DNA of 64,000 bases from Phycisphaeraceae bacterium (GCA_019636535.1 JAHBXK010000009.1:1-64000); one strand, 5' to 3'. Shown: positions 16,321-25,569, counted from the stretch's first letter. Translations and numbers: made by a program. Notes: a model not told the origin generated them from the letters alone.

Positions 16321-17408
16321 GCCGATCTCGCATTGCAGTTCGGTGGGGCGTGGCCGCTCGTGGCCTGCTGGTGATCGGGTTGGTTGCTGCCAGTCTGTTC
16401 GGCGCTGAGCCGGTGCTTGGTGACGAGTCGGGAGCGGGCACGGTCGACCCGCTCGCGGCGGTTTCGTCGCCGGCGGAGTTGCCGACGGACCCGACGGGGA
16501 TCGACTCGGCGAACCTGGCCAACCAGGCCCGGGGATTGCCGGATCTCGGGGAGATCAACCCGTTCTCGGTGATGGCCGGGGCGGGGGCGATGGTCGGTCG
16601 CGGCGGCGGTGGAACGGGCGAAGCGCCGAGCGGAGGATTGTCCGGCGCGATCAACGTCGTGATCCTGCTGACGGTGATCACGCTGGTGCCGTCGATCATG
16701 CTCATGACGACGTGCTTCGTGCGCATGATCGTCGTGCTGGGGCTTGTGCGACAGGCGCTGGGGACGCAGACGCTCCCGCCGCCGCAGGTGCTGCTGGGGC
16801 TGTCGTTGTTTATGACGCTGCTGGTGATGTCGCCGACGATCGACCGCGTCCACGCGGAGGCGATCGCGCCGTACAACCGGGGTGAGATCCGCGACTACGG
16901 GGAGATGTGGGATCGCGCCAAACAGCCGATCCGCGACTTCATGTTCGATCAGATCGACGCGACGGGGAACTGGTCGGGCGTGTACATGATGTTGAATTAC
17001 CGGGGGATCGACACGAGCGAGCCGGAGCGGCTGACGACCGACGACGTGGACATGGTGTCGCTGATCCCGGCGTTCATGCTGAGCGAGATCAAGACGGCGT
17101 TTCTGATCGGGTTCAAGGTGTACCTGCCGTTCCTGGTGATCGACATGGTGATCGCGGGCGTGCTGATCTCGATGGGCATGATGATGTTGCCGCCGGTGTT
17201 GATCAGTTTGCCCTTCAAGATGCTGTTGTTCGTGCTGGTGGACGGGTGGACGCTGGTGGTGGGGAGCCTGCTGACGAGTTTCGTGGTTCGCGGGACGGGT
17301 GTGGACGCAGCGCTGGACCCCGTTGAACTGACACGGACCCTGATGGAGCACGGCGCCACGGCGGCGACGACGTTGGCGTCGTCGTGGGCTGGGTTCGTGG
17401 CGCGGTGA
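16317..17408 (+). CDS. fliP: Flagellar export gate protein FliP
   Basis: FliP builds the export pore with FliQ and FliR. The 363-aa protein contains a signal peptide-like first segment (about 13-35). An unusual 70-residue periplasmic linker comes next, then the FliP core: INVVILLTVITLVPSIMLMTTCFVRMIVVLGLVRQALGTQTLPPPQVLLGLSLFMTLLVMSP, a periplasmic loop, PAFMLSEIKTAFLIGFKVYLPFLVIDMVIAGVLISMGMMMLPPVLISLPFKMLLFVLVDGW. These are the FliP family blocks. FliP is usually about 245 aa, so the extra length is in the N-terminal linker. Coupled to fliO (ATGA). Confidence 0.95.
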   Translation: MSRSRIAVRWGVAARGLLVIGLVAASLFGAEPVLGDESGAGTVDPLAAVSSPAELPTDPTGIDSANLANQARGLPDLGEINPFSVMAGAGAMVGRGGGGTGEAPSGGLSGAINVVILLTVITLVPSIMLMTTCFVRMIVVLGLVRQALGTQTLPPPQVLLGLSLFMTLLVMSPTIDRVHAEAIAPYNRGEIRDYGEMWDRAKQPIRDFMFDQIDATGNWSGVYMMLNYRGIDTSEPERLTTDDVDMVSLIPAFMLSEIKTAFLIGFKVYLPFLVIDMVIAGVLISMGMMMLPPVLISLPFKMLLFVLVDGWTLVVGSLLTSFVVRGTGVDAALDPVELTRTLMEHGATAATTLASSWAGFVAR

Positions 17409-17445
17409 AGAGCGATCTGATCGGTGCGGATGCGAGGAGGACGGC

Positions 17446-17703
17446 GTGGACTACGACGAGAACCTGATCCAGATCGTGGCCGAAACGCTGCTCTTGGCGC
17501 TCAAGATCGTTGCGCCGATCCTGGGCGCGGGGATCGTGGTGGGGCTGGTGATCAGCATCCTGCAGTCGGTGACGTCGATCCAGGAACAGACGTTGACGTT
17601 CGTTCCGAAGATCTTCGCGATGGTGCTGGTGGCGGTGCTGCTGATCCCGTGGATCGTGGCGAGGCTGCTGGATTTCACGGCGGAGATGCTGACGGTGTGG
17701 TGA
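17446..17703 (+). CDS. fliQ: Flagellar export gate protein FliQ
   Basis: An 85-aa protein with two membrane helices (about 16-38 and 50-75) linked by SVTSIQEQTLTFVPKIF, the signature of FliQ ('q..TqinEqtLsfvPKl'). FliQ wraps the FliP/FliR pore. A strong GAGGAGG ribosome site lies directly before the GTG start at 17446, so the non-ATG start is well supported. It follows fliP by 37 bases and precedes fliR. Confidence 0.95.
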   Translation: MDYDENLIQIVAETLLLALKIVAPILGAGIVVGLVISILQSVTSIQEQTLTFVPKIFAMVLVAVLLIPWIVARLLDFTAEMLTVW

Positions 17704-17736
17704 ACGTCATGAGAGCGGCGACGGCGACGAGCGTGC

Positions 17737-18549
17737 GTGAACGACCTTCGATCCATCCTCGATCACACGGTGCCCTTCCTGCTGGTGCTCTTCCGGCTGT
17801 CGGGGCTGTTCGTGTTTGCGCCGGTGCTGTCGGGCACGATCGTGCCTTCAAAGGTCCGAGTGCTGATGTGCGTGATGCTCGCGGCGGGGATGTACCCGGC
17901 GGTGTCGCACGAACCGGCGGACTGGTCGGGAGTGGACGCGTTGAGCCTCGGTTGGATCGTGGCGGGGGAGACGCTGATCGGCTTGGCGATCGGTCTGGTT
18001 GCAGCGCTGCCGATCTACGCAGCGCAGTTGGGCGGGCTGATCATGGGGCAGCAGATGGGGATGGGGTTGGCGAACGTGTACAACCCCGCGCTGGACGTGG
18101 AGGGGGACACGGTGGGTCAGTTGCTGCTGTTCATGGCGATGACGGTCTTCATCGCGTTGGGCGGGCTGGAGGTGTTGTTCCTGGCGGTCGCGGGGTCGTT
18201 CGCCTCGATTCCGGCGGGTTTCGCGCTGACGGGCGGTTCGAACGACGTGGGGTCGCTTTCGGCGGGGTGGCTGGACCTGCTGGTCGGCGTGTTGGGCTCG
18301 GGGATGGATCTTGCGGTGCGCGTCGCCGCGCCGGTGCTGTGCATCATCATGCTCGAGACGGTGGCGATGGGCTTTGTGATGAAGACCATGCCGCAGTTGA
18401 ACGTGCTGACGATCGGCTTTGCGGTGAAGGTGTTGATCGCGCTGCTCGGGCTTGTGCTGGCGCTCAAGGCGATCGAGCAGTCGATGCACGAGGAGATCGT
18501 TCAGGTGATGCGGGCGGTGATTCGGGTGTTCGGCGGGGCGGGTGGTTAG
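17737..18549 (+). CDS. fliR: Flagellar export gate protein FliR
   Basis: A 270-aa polytopic membrane protein with about six helices. Recognisable FliR motifs are LFRLSGLFVFAPVLSGTIVPSKVRVLMCVMLA near the N terminus, GETLIGLAIGLVAALPIYAAQLGGLIMGQQMGMGLANVYNP in the middle, and VAMGFVMKTMPQLNVLTIGFAVKVLIALLGLVLAL near the C terminus. FliR completes the FliP5Q4R1 export pore. Start is GTG 17737, since the sequence resembles the family from the first residues. Followed by flhB after 63 bases. Confidence 0.94.
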   Translation: MNDLRSILDHTVPFLLVLFRLSGLFVFAPVLSGTIVPSKVRVLMCVMLAAGMYPAVSHEPADWSGVDALSLGWIVAGETLIGLAIGLVAALPIYAAQLGGLIMGQQMGMGLANVYNPALDVEGDTVGQLLLFMAMTVFIALGGLEVLFLAVAGSFASIPAGFALTGGSNDVGSLSAGWLDLLVGVLGSGMDLAVRVAAPVLCIIMLETVAMGFVMKTMPQLNVLTIGFAVKVLIALLGLVLALKAIEQSMHEEIVQVMRAVIRVFGGAGG

Positions 18550-18612
18550 CGGCGTGAGCGTGGTGAGTGGGGTGCGGATTGCAGGGGTGCGGGAGCGTGA
18601 GGTGCGTGCGGC

Positions 18613-19791
18613 ATGGCCGAGGACATGGGCGAGAAGAGCGAGCAGCCGACTGGCAAGCGCCTGGCCGATGCGCGCCAGAACGGCCAGATCGCCAAGTCTC
18701 AGTTGCTCGGCGCCACGATCGACCTGATCGGCGCGGTGCTGATCCTGGCGGTGCTGGGCGGATGGTTCGTACGCTCTCTGCTGGAACTGATGCGTCGCGG
18801 GCTGGACGGGCGGAGCGGGGCAGGTCTGACGTGGGACTCAACGCAGCCGGTGCTGCTCGAATCGGCCCGGCACGCACTGATCATCGCGGTGCCCGTGCTG
18901 GTGCTCATGTTCGTGGTCGCGGGGCTGGCGCAGTTTCTGCAGGTGGGATGGCTTTTCACTCTGCGGCCGCTGAAGCCGAAGTTCACGCGGTTGAACCCGG
19001 TGTCGGGGGTCAAGCGGCTGTTCAGCAAGCGGAACGTGGTGAAGACGCTGGTGAACGTCGTCAAACTCGCGGCGATGGTGGCGATCGCGCAAACCGTGGT
19101 GCAGGTGAACAAGCCGGCGATCGTGGGGCTGCCGATGCTGGACCCCGGGCCGGCGCTCGTGCTGGTCGGTCGGATCATGCTCGAGATGTGCCTTTGGATG
19201 CTGGCGTTCATGCTGATCCTGGCGCTGATCGACTACGTGTACCAGCGCTATCAGCACAAGCAGGACCTGAAGATGACCAAGCAGGAGGTCAAGGACGAGT
19301 TTCGCTCGATGGAGGGCGATCCGAAGGTGAAGGGTCGGCGTTTGCGCATGGCTCGGCAGATCGCGCTGCAGCGGATCCAGTCGGCGGTGCCGTCGGCGGA
19401 CGTGGTGGTGACGAACCCGACGCACTTCGCGGTCGCGCTGAAGTACGACTCGGATCGGATGGCGGCGCCAACGGTGGTGGCCAAGGGTGTGGATGTGCTG
19501 GCGATGCGGATCCGCCAACTGGCGATGATGCACGGCGTGCCGATCGTGGAGAAGCCGCCGCTGGCTCGGGCGCTCTATCACGAGGCGCCGGTGGGGCGTC
19601 AGATATCGCCGCAGTTTTATCAGGCGGTTGCTGAGGTGCTGGCGTACGTCTTCCGCCTCTCGGGCAAGAAGGCCGCCGCGGCTGCTGACGCCGGTCGTGG
19701 CGGGCGGGGCGCATCGGTGCCGCGTCGCGAGCGTGAGGAAGACACGGTCGGCGTGGGCGCTGCGGATGCAGGTGCCGAGGGGTGGAGATGA
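18613..19791 (+). CDS. flhB: Flagellar export switch protein FlhB
   Basis: FlhB is the export gate component that switches from rod/hook to filament substrates after self-cleavage. The 392-aa protein starts with EKSEQPTGKRLADARQNGQIAKS, the conserved FlhB opening, has four membrane helices, and carries the autocleavage motif NPTH at residues about 268-271 inside VVVTNPTHFAVALKYD. VPIVEKPPLARALYHEAPVGRQISPQFYQAVAEVLAYVF follows and is typical. The last 45 residues are a low-complexity tail. A GTGAGGTG ribosome site precedes the ATG. Confidence 0.96.
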   Translation: MAEDMGEKSEQPTGKRLADARQNGQIAKSQLLGATIDLIGAVLILAVLGGWFVRSLLELMRRGLDGRSGAGLTWDSTQPVLLESARHALIIAVPVLVLMFVVAGLAQFLQVGWLFTLRPLKPKFTRLNPVSGVKRLFSKRNVVKTLVNVVKLAAMVAIAQTVVQVNKPAIVGLPMLDPGPALVLVGRIMLEMCLWMLAFMLILALIDYVYQRYQHKQDLKMTKQEVKDEFRSMEGDPKVKGRRLRMARQIALQRIQSAVPSADVVVTNPTHFAVALKYDSDRMAAPTVVAKGVDVLAMRIRQLAMMHGVPIVEKPPLARALYHEAPVGRQISPQFYQAVAEVLAYVFRLSGKKAAAAADAGRGGRGASVPRREREEDTVGVGAADAGAEGWR

Positions 19792-19865
19792 GTGTGGAGT
19801 AGTCGGGATGTGGTTTCGGAAGTCATGGCGAGTGATCGGAGCGAGCACGAAATCGGTTTGAATTG

Positions 19866-22079
19866 ATGGCGACGGCGACGAGAACAACCCCGCATCTGGC
19901 CGGCACAAGGGGCGGCACACTGCCCGGGTTGCTGCGCGCTGTGCACAAGCACCGCGGGCTGATCGTGCCGCTCGGGTTCGTGATGCTGCTGGTGGTCATT
20001 CTGATCCCGCTGCCGCCGTGGATGCTGGACGTGCTGATCTGCAGCAACATCGCGCTGAGCGTGATCATCCTGCTCACGACGGTGTACATGAAGGAGCCGC
20101 TGGAGTTCAGTGTGTTCCCGTCGCTGCTTCTGGCGACAACGCTGCTGAGGCTCGTGCTGAACGTGGCCTCGACGCGGCTGATCCTTACGGCCGAGGCGAG
20201 CAGCCCGGACGAGGCGCTGGGGGTTGCCGGGAACGTGATCTCGGCGTTCGCGGGGTTCGTCGCGGGCGATTCGCTGTTCGTGGGCGTGGTGATCTTCCTG
20301 ATCCTTGTGATCGTGCAGTTCGTGGTGATCACCAAGGGCGCCACGCGCATCAGCGAGGTCGCGGCGAGGTTCACGCTGGACGCGATGCCCGGTAAGCAAA
20401 TGGCGATCGATGCCGACGTGAACGCGGGGGTGATCGACGAGAAGGAGGCGATGCGGCGTCGCGAGCGGATCTCGCAGGAGGCGGACTTCTTCGGTGCGAT
20501 GGACGGTGCCAGCAAGTTCGTTCGGGGCGACGCGATCGCCGGGCTGATCATCACGGCGGTGAACGTGGCGGGCGGGTTCGCGATCGGTGTGATCGAACGG
20601 TCGTGGCCGGCGGGTCAGGCGGCGGAGGTATTCACGAAACTGACCATCGGCGACGGGTTGACGAGCCAGATCCCATCGTTCGTGGTGGCCATCGCCGCGG
20701 CACTGATCGTGACGCGATCGGGCTCGAAGGACGACCTGGGGAATGAACTGACCGCGCAGTTGGGGAGTCAGCCGATCGGGCTGACCGTTACGGGCGGGTT
20801 TCTTCTGTTGCTGGCGATCACGCCGCTGCCGAGCGTGCCGTTGGTGACGACGGGACTGGGTCTGATCGGATTGGCGGTGTACATGAGGCGTGCAACGCGG
20901 CGGAAGGTGGCCGACGATGGCAAGCACGCGGCCGTGCCAAAGACGCCCGAGGGTCCGAGCCCGGAATCGTTGCTGAAACTCGACGTGCTGGAACTGGAGG
21001 TTGGATACGGGCTGGTCGGCTTGGTCGACGCGGCTCAGGGCGGCGACTTGCTCGACCGGATCACGGCGATCCGTCGGCAACTGGCGGCGGAACTCGGGTT
21101 CATCCTGCCGCCCGTGCGGATCCGCGACAACATGCAGTTGTCGCCGAACGACTACAGGATCAAGGTGAAGGGCGCGGTTGTGTCGACCGGGCAGACGTAT
21201 CCCGGGCGTCTGCTGGCGATGGACTCGGGGATCTGCACGGGTCGGATCGAAGGAGTGCCAACGAAGGAGCCCGCGTTCGGGCTCGATGCGTGGTGGATCG
21301 AGCCGGGGCTGAAGACCAAGGCCGAGACACTGAACTACACGGTGGTTGACCCGGTGAGCGTGCTCGCGACGCACCTGACCGAGGTTGTGCGACTGCACTC
21401 GGGTGAGTTGCTGACTCGCGAGGAGGTTCACAACCTGCTGGCGCAATTGAAGGAAAAGAGCCCGAAACTCGTGGACGAAGTCGTTCCGAACGTTGTCAAG
21501 CCGGGCGATCTGCAGAAGGTGCTACAGAATCTGCTGCGCGAGCGGGTGCCGATCCGCGATCTGGACTCGATTCTGGAGACGCTGGCCGATTGGGGAACGC
21601 GGACCAAGGACCTCGACGTGCTGACAGAGTACGTGCGGAACGCGTTGCGGCGGACGATCTGCCAGCAGTACGCGACACCGATTACGGATCGCCCGGTTGG
21701 CCCCGGACAAGCGCCGTACCGGATCGTGTGCGTGACCCTCGACCCGGCCTTCGAGGACCAGATCAACGCGTACGTCGATCGAGGGTCGGGGGCGACGGTC
21801 GTGAACATGCCCGCCCGGGTCGCGTCAACGTACGTGCATCACATCATGGCGTCGTTGCAGCGTCTGGCCGCGGCTGGGCACCAGCCGGTGGTGCTGTGTT
21901 CGCCGCCGGTGCGAGCAGTCGTCAGGCAGTTGCTCGAGCCGTACATGTCGAACGCGGCGGTGCTTGGGTACAACGAGGCGGTGTCGGGGGTAGAGATCGA
22001 GTCGTTGGAGTTGATCGGCCCTCCGCAGCCGCAGGTGGCCGAGCGAGCCACGGTCGGGGGCGTGCCGGCGGCGGCGTGA
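19866..22079 (+). CDS. flhA: Flagellar export gate protein FlhA
   Basis: FlhA forms the nonameric export ring that receives substrates and uses the proton motive force. The 737-aa protein has an N-terminal membrane part of about eight helices (VPLGFVMLLVVILIPLPPWMLDVLICSNIALSVIILLTTVYMKEPLEFSVFPSLLLATTLLRLVLNVASTRLIL; TKGATRISEVAARFTLDAMPGKQMAIDADVNAG with the conserved charged loop). A large cytoplasmic domain follows, containing LPPVRIRDNMQLSPNDYRIKVKG and GYNEAVSGVEIESLE. Length and blocks match the family. The start is ATG 19866 although no clear ribosome site is visible. Confidence 0.96.
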   Translation: MATATRTTPHLAGTRGGTLPGLLRAVHKHRGLIVPLGFVMLLVVILIPLPPWMLDVLICSNIALSVIILLTTVYMKEPLEFSVFPSLLLATTLLRLVLNVASTRLILTAEASSPDEALGVAGNVISAFAGFVAGDSLFVGVVIFLILVIVQFVVITKGATRISEVAARFTLDAMPGKQMAIDADVNAGVIDEKEAMRRRERISQEADFFGAMDGASKFVRGDAIAGLIITAVNVAGGFAIGVIERSWPAGQAAEVFTKLTIGDGLTSQIPSFVVAIAAALIVTRSGSKDDLGNELTAQLGSQPIGLTVTGGFLLLLAITPLPSVPLVTTGLGLIGLAVYMRRATRRKVADDGKHAAVPKTPEGPSPESLLKLDVLELEVGYGLVGLVDAAQGGDLLDRITAIRRQLAAELGFILPPVRIRDNMQLSPNDYRIKVKGAVVSTGQTYPGRLLAMDSGICTGRIEGVPTKEPAFGLDAWWIEPGLKTKAETLNYTVVDPVSVLATHLTEVVRLHSGELLTREEVHNLLAQLKEKSPKLVDEVVPNVVKPGDLQKVLQNLLRERVPIRDLDSILETLADWGTRTKDLDVLTEYVRNALRRTICQQYATPITDRPVGPGQAPYRIVCVTLDPAFEDQINAYVDRGSGATVVNMPARVASTYVHHIMASLQRLAAAGHQPVVLCSPPVRAVVRQLLEPYMSNAAVLGYNEAVSGVEIESLELIGPPQPQVAERATVGGVPAAA

Positions 22080-22147
22080 TATCCACAAGGTATCCAGAGT
22101 CGGGGATCGGTTTGACGGATCGGCGATTGGAGACAACACTCCCCGGT

Positions 22148-22182
22148 CACCCGCAATCGGGTGTGCCGCGCAGGATGCGCGG
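22148..22182. other. Tandem hairpins between flhA and flhF
   Basis: Two consecutive inverted repeats lie in the 141-base gap: CACCCG-CAAT-CGGGTG (22148-22163) and CCGCGC-AGGAT-GCGCGG (22166-22182). They lack a following T run on the + strand. They may mark a processing point or partial terminator separating the export gate genes from the flhF-flhG-fliA group. Confidence 0.5.
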
Positions 22183-22220
22183 TCGATCGTGATGTTGGTT
22201 CACGGTGTTGAGCGCCACGG

Positions 22221-23783
22221 ATGGCCCGCATGAATCTCAGGACATATCGCGCCCCTTCCATGGCCGAAGCCCTTGCGCTCGTCAAGCGAGACCTTGGCAA
22301 GGATGCGGTCATTCTGAACACGCGATCGACGCGTGTCGGTGGCGTGCTCGGCTTCTTTTCGAAGACCGTTGTCGAAGTCACGGCCTCTGACCAAGGGGCG
22401 CTGCTACCACGGCGGACCCCGCCGGCGGCGAAGGTCGATGTCTCAGTCGGCTCGAACGCGGCGACGGTTGGGGGTCGGACCGATGCCGCCAAACCCGGGG
22501 GAACGGGCGGTCAGGTTCGTGATCGCGGTGAGCCATCGGGGTCGGTTCGGCCGTTCTTTGCGGCCCCAATGCCGACGGCTGATCCGCTTGCGGGGTTGTA
22601 CGCAAGGCCCACGAATGCCCCTGCGCCGGCCGCAACGGTTCCGGCAGCAGCAAGCCAGTTCACCGCGGGCGCTGAGACCTTGCCTGTCCGGAACGGCGCA
22701 GCCTTGACAAGCCCGCCCGATGTGCCGCGGCGGGGCTCGCAAGGTGCTGAGGGTGGGAAGATCGAGCGGGAACTGGCCGCGATCAGGCTGATGGTGAGCC
22801 AGGTGCTGCAAGCATCGCCGCCGGGTGGCACGGTGGATCGAACGGGAGCGATCGGTGGGGCCGGGCTGGGCATGCCCGAGTCGCTGTTCGAGCACTATCT
22901 GAGGCTGCTCGAATCGCAGATGGCCAGATCGATCGTTGAGGAGATCGTGGGCAAAGTCCGCGATGAGTTGAGTGCGGGCGAACTGTCGGATGCTTCGATC
23001 GTGAGGACGGCGGTGCTTCGGCACTTGTCGGACCTTTTGCCCACGGCGGTCTGCCCACCCAAGCCGCGTGAACCACTGGGAACGAGTGGCGGAAGCGTGC
23101 TGCGGCCGCACGTCATCGCGCTGATCGGACCGACGGGGGTCGGCAAGACGACGACCACGGCCAAACTCGCAGCGGCTTTCAAACTGCGGCACGGCCGGAG
23201 CGTGGCGCTGATCACGACCGACACCTATCGCATCGCGGCGGTCGACCAGTTGCGGACGTACGCCAACATCATCGGGCTGCCGTTGAAGGTGGTGATGTCG
23301 CCGGAGGAGATGGTGGCCGCGCTGGAGGATCTGACGGCGTTCGACGTGGTGCTGATCGACACGGCGGGACGAAGCCAGCACAACTCGGACCGCTTGGAGG
23401 AATTGGCCGCATTCCTCGACGCGGCGAGGCCCGACGAGACGCACCTGGTGCTGTCCTGTGCTTCAAGCGAGCAGGTGCTGATGCGAACGGCGGAGGCCTT
23501 TGCCCCGGCCCGACCATCGCGGATTCTGTTCTCGAAACTCGACGAGGCGGTGAACTTCGGACTGATCGTGAACGTGGTGCGTGGCGTTTCCGAGCGGCTA
23601 GGGACCACGCCCGTGTCGTACGTCACGACGGGGCAGGAAGTGCCGGACCACATTGAACCGGGACGCGCCGATCGGCTCGCACGAATGATCCTGGACAACC
23701 GGCTGGACGACCACGCGGTTGGGCGCACCGATCGAGTAGTGGTTGAGTCGCATGCCGGGGGCGTGCAGGCGGTGGGCGCGTGA
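22221..23783 (+). CDS. flhF: Flagellar biosynthesis GTPase FlhF
   Basis: FlhF is an SRP-like GTPase that sets the site of flagellum assembly. The 520-aa protein starts with MNLRTYRAPSMAEALALVKRDLGKDAVILNTR, the typical B domain beginning. A proline/alanine-rich linker follows (about 60-180), then a helical N domain and a GTPase G domain: GPTGVGKTTTTAKLAA from residue about 303, ALITTDTYRIAAVDQLRTYA, VLIDTAGRSQHNSDRLEEL, ILFSKLDEAVNFGLIVNV, and VSYVTTGQEVPDHIEP. All five G motifs are intact. It overlaps flhG by four bases. An alternative ATG three codons downstream (22230) is possible. Confidence 0.95.
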   Translation: MARMNLRTYRAPSMAEALALVKRDLGKDAVILNTRSTRVGGVLGFFSKTVVEVTASDQGALLPRRTPPAAKVDVSVGSNAATVGGRTDAAKPGGTGGQVRDRGEPSGSVRPFFAAPMPTADPLAGLYARPTNAPAPAATVPAAASQFTAGAETLPVRNGAALTSPPDVPRRGSQGAEGGKIERELAAIRLMVSQVLQASPPGGTVDRTGAIGGAGLGMPESLFEHYLRLLESQMARSIVEEIVGKVRDELSAGELSDASIVRTAVLRHLSDLLPTAVCPPKPREPLGTSGGSVLRPHVIALIGPTGVGKTTTTAKLAAAFKLRHGRSVALITTDTYRIAAVDQLRTYANIIGLPLKVVMSPEEMVAALEDLTAFDVVLIDTAGRSQHNSDRLEELAAFLDAARPDETHLVLSCASSEQVLMRTAEAFAPARPSRILFSKLDEAVNFGLIVNVVRGVSERLGTTPVSYVTTGQEVPDHIEPGRADRLARMILDNRLDDHAVGRTDRVVVESHAGGVQAVGA

Positions 23784-24991
23784 AGACGAACCTGACTGTT
23801 TCGACTCGGGCGGACGATGACTACTCCCCGGAAGGACTGGATCTGGAGATCGATGCAGCGCTGGCTGATCCGTTGGCTCGCGGGCGGCTTACCCGCTCAA
23901 GTTCATTGCACGATCAGGCGAGCCGCTTGCGGGAGTTGCTCGCGATCGGTGGGCTTGAACTCCCGGCCGGGTCTGACGGCGCGGAGGAGATCGATCATCG
24001 AGTCGAGCACGAAACTGACGCAGTCCGGCGCGGGTTCGGGCCGGAGCCCGAATCGGGCGAGGTCGATCCGCCGAAGGTGTCGCGGCCGGTGGGGCTCACC
24101 GCGCGCGTGGTCGCGGTGACGTCGGGCAAGGGCGGAGTGGGCAAGACCACGCTGGCGGTGAACCTGGCCGCGAGTTTGTCAGCGCGGGGCGTGCGAACGG
24201 TGCTCGTGGACGCCGACTTGGGCACCGCGAACGCGGACATTCTGTGCGGCGTGACGCCTCACGCGAGACTGGATCACGTCGTCACCGAACTGCCTGTTCA
24301 TGACGGCGCCCGTCGCTCGCTCGCTGACATCGCGATGACCGCCCCGGGCGGCTTTCGGCTGGTGCCCGGCTCGGCGGGGATTGCCCGGCTCGCGGACCTG
24401 AGCGAGTCTCAGCAGCGTGCGCTGTTGAGTGACTTCACGGCGTTGCAGGACGAATCCGATGCGATTCTCGTGGACACGGGCGCGGGCGTTGGGCGGAACG
24501 TGATCCGCTTTGTTGCGGCATCGGACGTGGCGCTGATCGTGCTGAACCCGGAGCCGACGTCGCTGACGGATGCTTATGCGCTGATCAAGTGCCTGCATCG
24601 CGACGTGACCGAGCGGCACGGGGTTTGGACCGGAGTCGAGGAGTATGGGCCCCGTGTTGCGGTGGTGGTCAACGAAGCGCAGAGCATCGCGGAGGCCCGG
24701 CAGTCGTTTTCTCGCCTGAGCGCTGTTGCTGAGCGGTTCCTTGCGGTGAAGGTGTACTTCGGGGGGTGTGTGGCGCAAGACGTGCGCGTTGGTGAGTCGA
24801 TTCGTGCGCGTCGGCCGGTGGTGCTGGGTGCCCCCGCGACCACCGCTTCGCAGGACATTCGATCGCTGGCGGCGTATTTGGTGCGGGAATTGGGCCTGAA
24901 GGGGCCGCCAATCGCTGGAGGAGCTGTGAGTCCCCCGGCACGCCCTTCGCTTCTTCGACGTTGGTTTGGCCCGTCGGGGATCGATCGGTAG
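23780..24991 (+). CDS. flhG: Flagellar number regulator FlhG (MinD-like ATPase)
   Basis: FlhG/FleN/YlxH is the partner of FlhF that limits flagellar number. The 403-aa protein has an N-terminal extension of about 110 residues, then the deviant Walker A motif SGKGGVGKTT near residue 115, followed by VLVDADLGTANADILCGVTP and a switch segment ILVDTGAGVGRNVIRFVAASDVALIVLNPEPTSLTDAYALIK, characteristic of FlhG rather than MinD. Helix-like HDQASRLRELL near residues 45-55 resembles the FlhG activator segment (DQA..LR) that stimulates the FlhF GTPase. The start is a GTG overlapping the flhF stop (GTGA). Confidence 0.93.
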   Translation: MKTNLTVSTRADDDYSPEGLDLEIDAALADPLARGRLTRSSSLHDQASRLRELLAIGGLELPAGSDGAEEIDHRVEHETDAVRRGFGPEPESGEVDPPKVSRPVGLTARVVAVTSGKGGVGKTTLAVNLAASLSARGVRTVLVDADLGTANADILCGVTPHARLDHVVTELPVHDGARRSLADIAMTAPGGFRLVPGSAGIARLADLSESQQRALLSDFTALQDESDAILVDTGAGVGRNVIRFVAASDVALIVLNPEPTSLTDAYALIKCLHRDVTERHGVWTGVEEYGPRVAVVVNEAQSIAEARQSFSRLSAVAERFLAVKVYFGGCVAQDVRVGESIRARRPVVLGAPATTASQDIRSLAAYLVRELGLKGPPIAGGAVSPPARPSLLRRWFGPSGIDR

Positions 24992-25117
24992 TCGGCGGTC
25001 GGCGTGCGGTTGGGTCCGGGAATGCGGCCCAGCGCAGCTGTGCTGGGCGTGCTCAAGTTGTCGCTCTGATGCGTCGATGACCGGATACCGACGGGGTGAA
25101 GTGCGGAGGACGTCGCA

Positions 25118-25399
25118 TTGTCTGAGGGTGTTTCGAGCAGGCTGATCGCGTCGTGCTGCGGTCTGGGTGGCTTCGCCACGGCTGTGATCTCGGGCATGGC
25201 GGCGGACAACCCGCTCGACGACGTGCTGACACGGGCGTTGGTTGCTCTTGCGGCGTGTGCGGCGGTGGGGATGGTGATCGGCATCGTGGCGGAGCGCACC
25301 ATCGCGCAAGCCGTGCGCGAGTACAAGGGCGGATCGTCCGGCGGAGCGGCGGGAACGAGCAAAGGTACGGTTGGTGCAACCCCGGCCGGGGAGTCGTGA
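25118..25399 (+). CDS. Small two-helix membrane protein between flhG and fliA
   Basis: A 93-aa protein I do not recognise. It has two hydrophobic segments: residues about 9-28 (IASCCGLGGFATAVISGMA) and 36-58 (VLTRALVALAACAAVGMVIGIVA). A short amphipathic stretch (ERTIAQAVREYK) and a Gly/Ser/Thr-rich tail follow. The TTG start at 25118 is supported by GCGGAGGA at 25103-25110 with normal spacing. It lies between the flagellar regulators flhG and fliA on the same strand, so a motility-linked role is likely but unproven. Confidence 0.65.
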   Translation: MSEGVSSRLIASCCGLGGFATAVISGMAADNPLDDVLTRALVALAACAAVGMVIGIVAERTIAQAVREYKGGSSGGAAGTSKGTVGATPAGES

Positions 25400-25423
25400 T
25401 TGCTCCACATTTTTGTCCACATG

Positions 25424-25458
25424 ATGTTCACTCAGAGAGCGTCCTTGCGAATGTTCAC
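25424..25458. repeat. Direct repeat ATGTTCAC upstream of fliA
   Basis: ATGTTCAC occurs at 25424-25431 and again at 25451-25458, 27 bases apart (about two and a half helix turns), in an unusually AT-rich stretch. A possible -35-like TTGCGA (25445-25450) lies next to the second copy. This could be a regulator binding site or promoter for fliA, separating it from the operon before it. Confidence 0.4.
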
Positions 25459-25569
25459 GAAGTGCGATACACCGTGTGCTGGCCACGCCACGGAATCGGC
25501 GAACAGGCCAAGGACAAGCCCCGCGGAGTTCGCTCAACGGGGCACAAGTAGATGGTCAAGGAGCCGACC

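Noticed and set aside
15189-17351. 720-residue open frame on the minus strand opposite fliO/fliP
   Set aside because: Opposite two well-supported flagellar genes; Arg/His/Gln-rich low-complexity sequence typical of antisense frames in GC-rich DNA.
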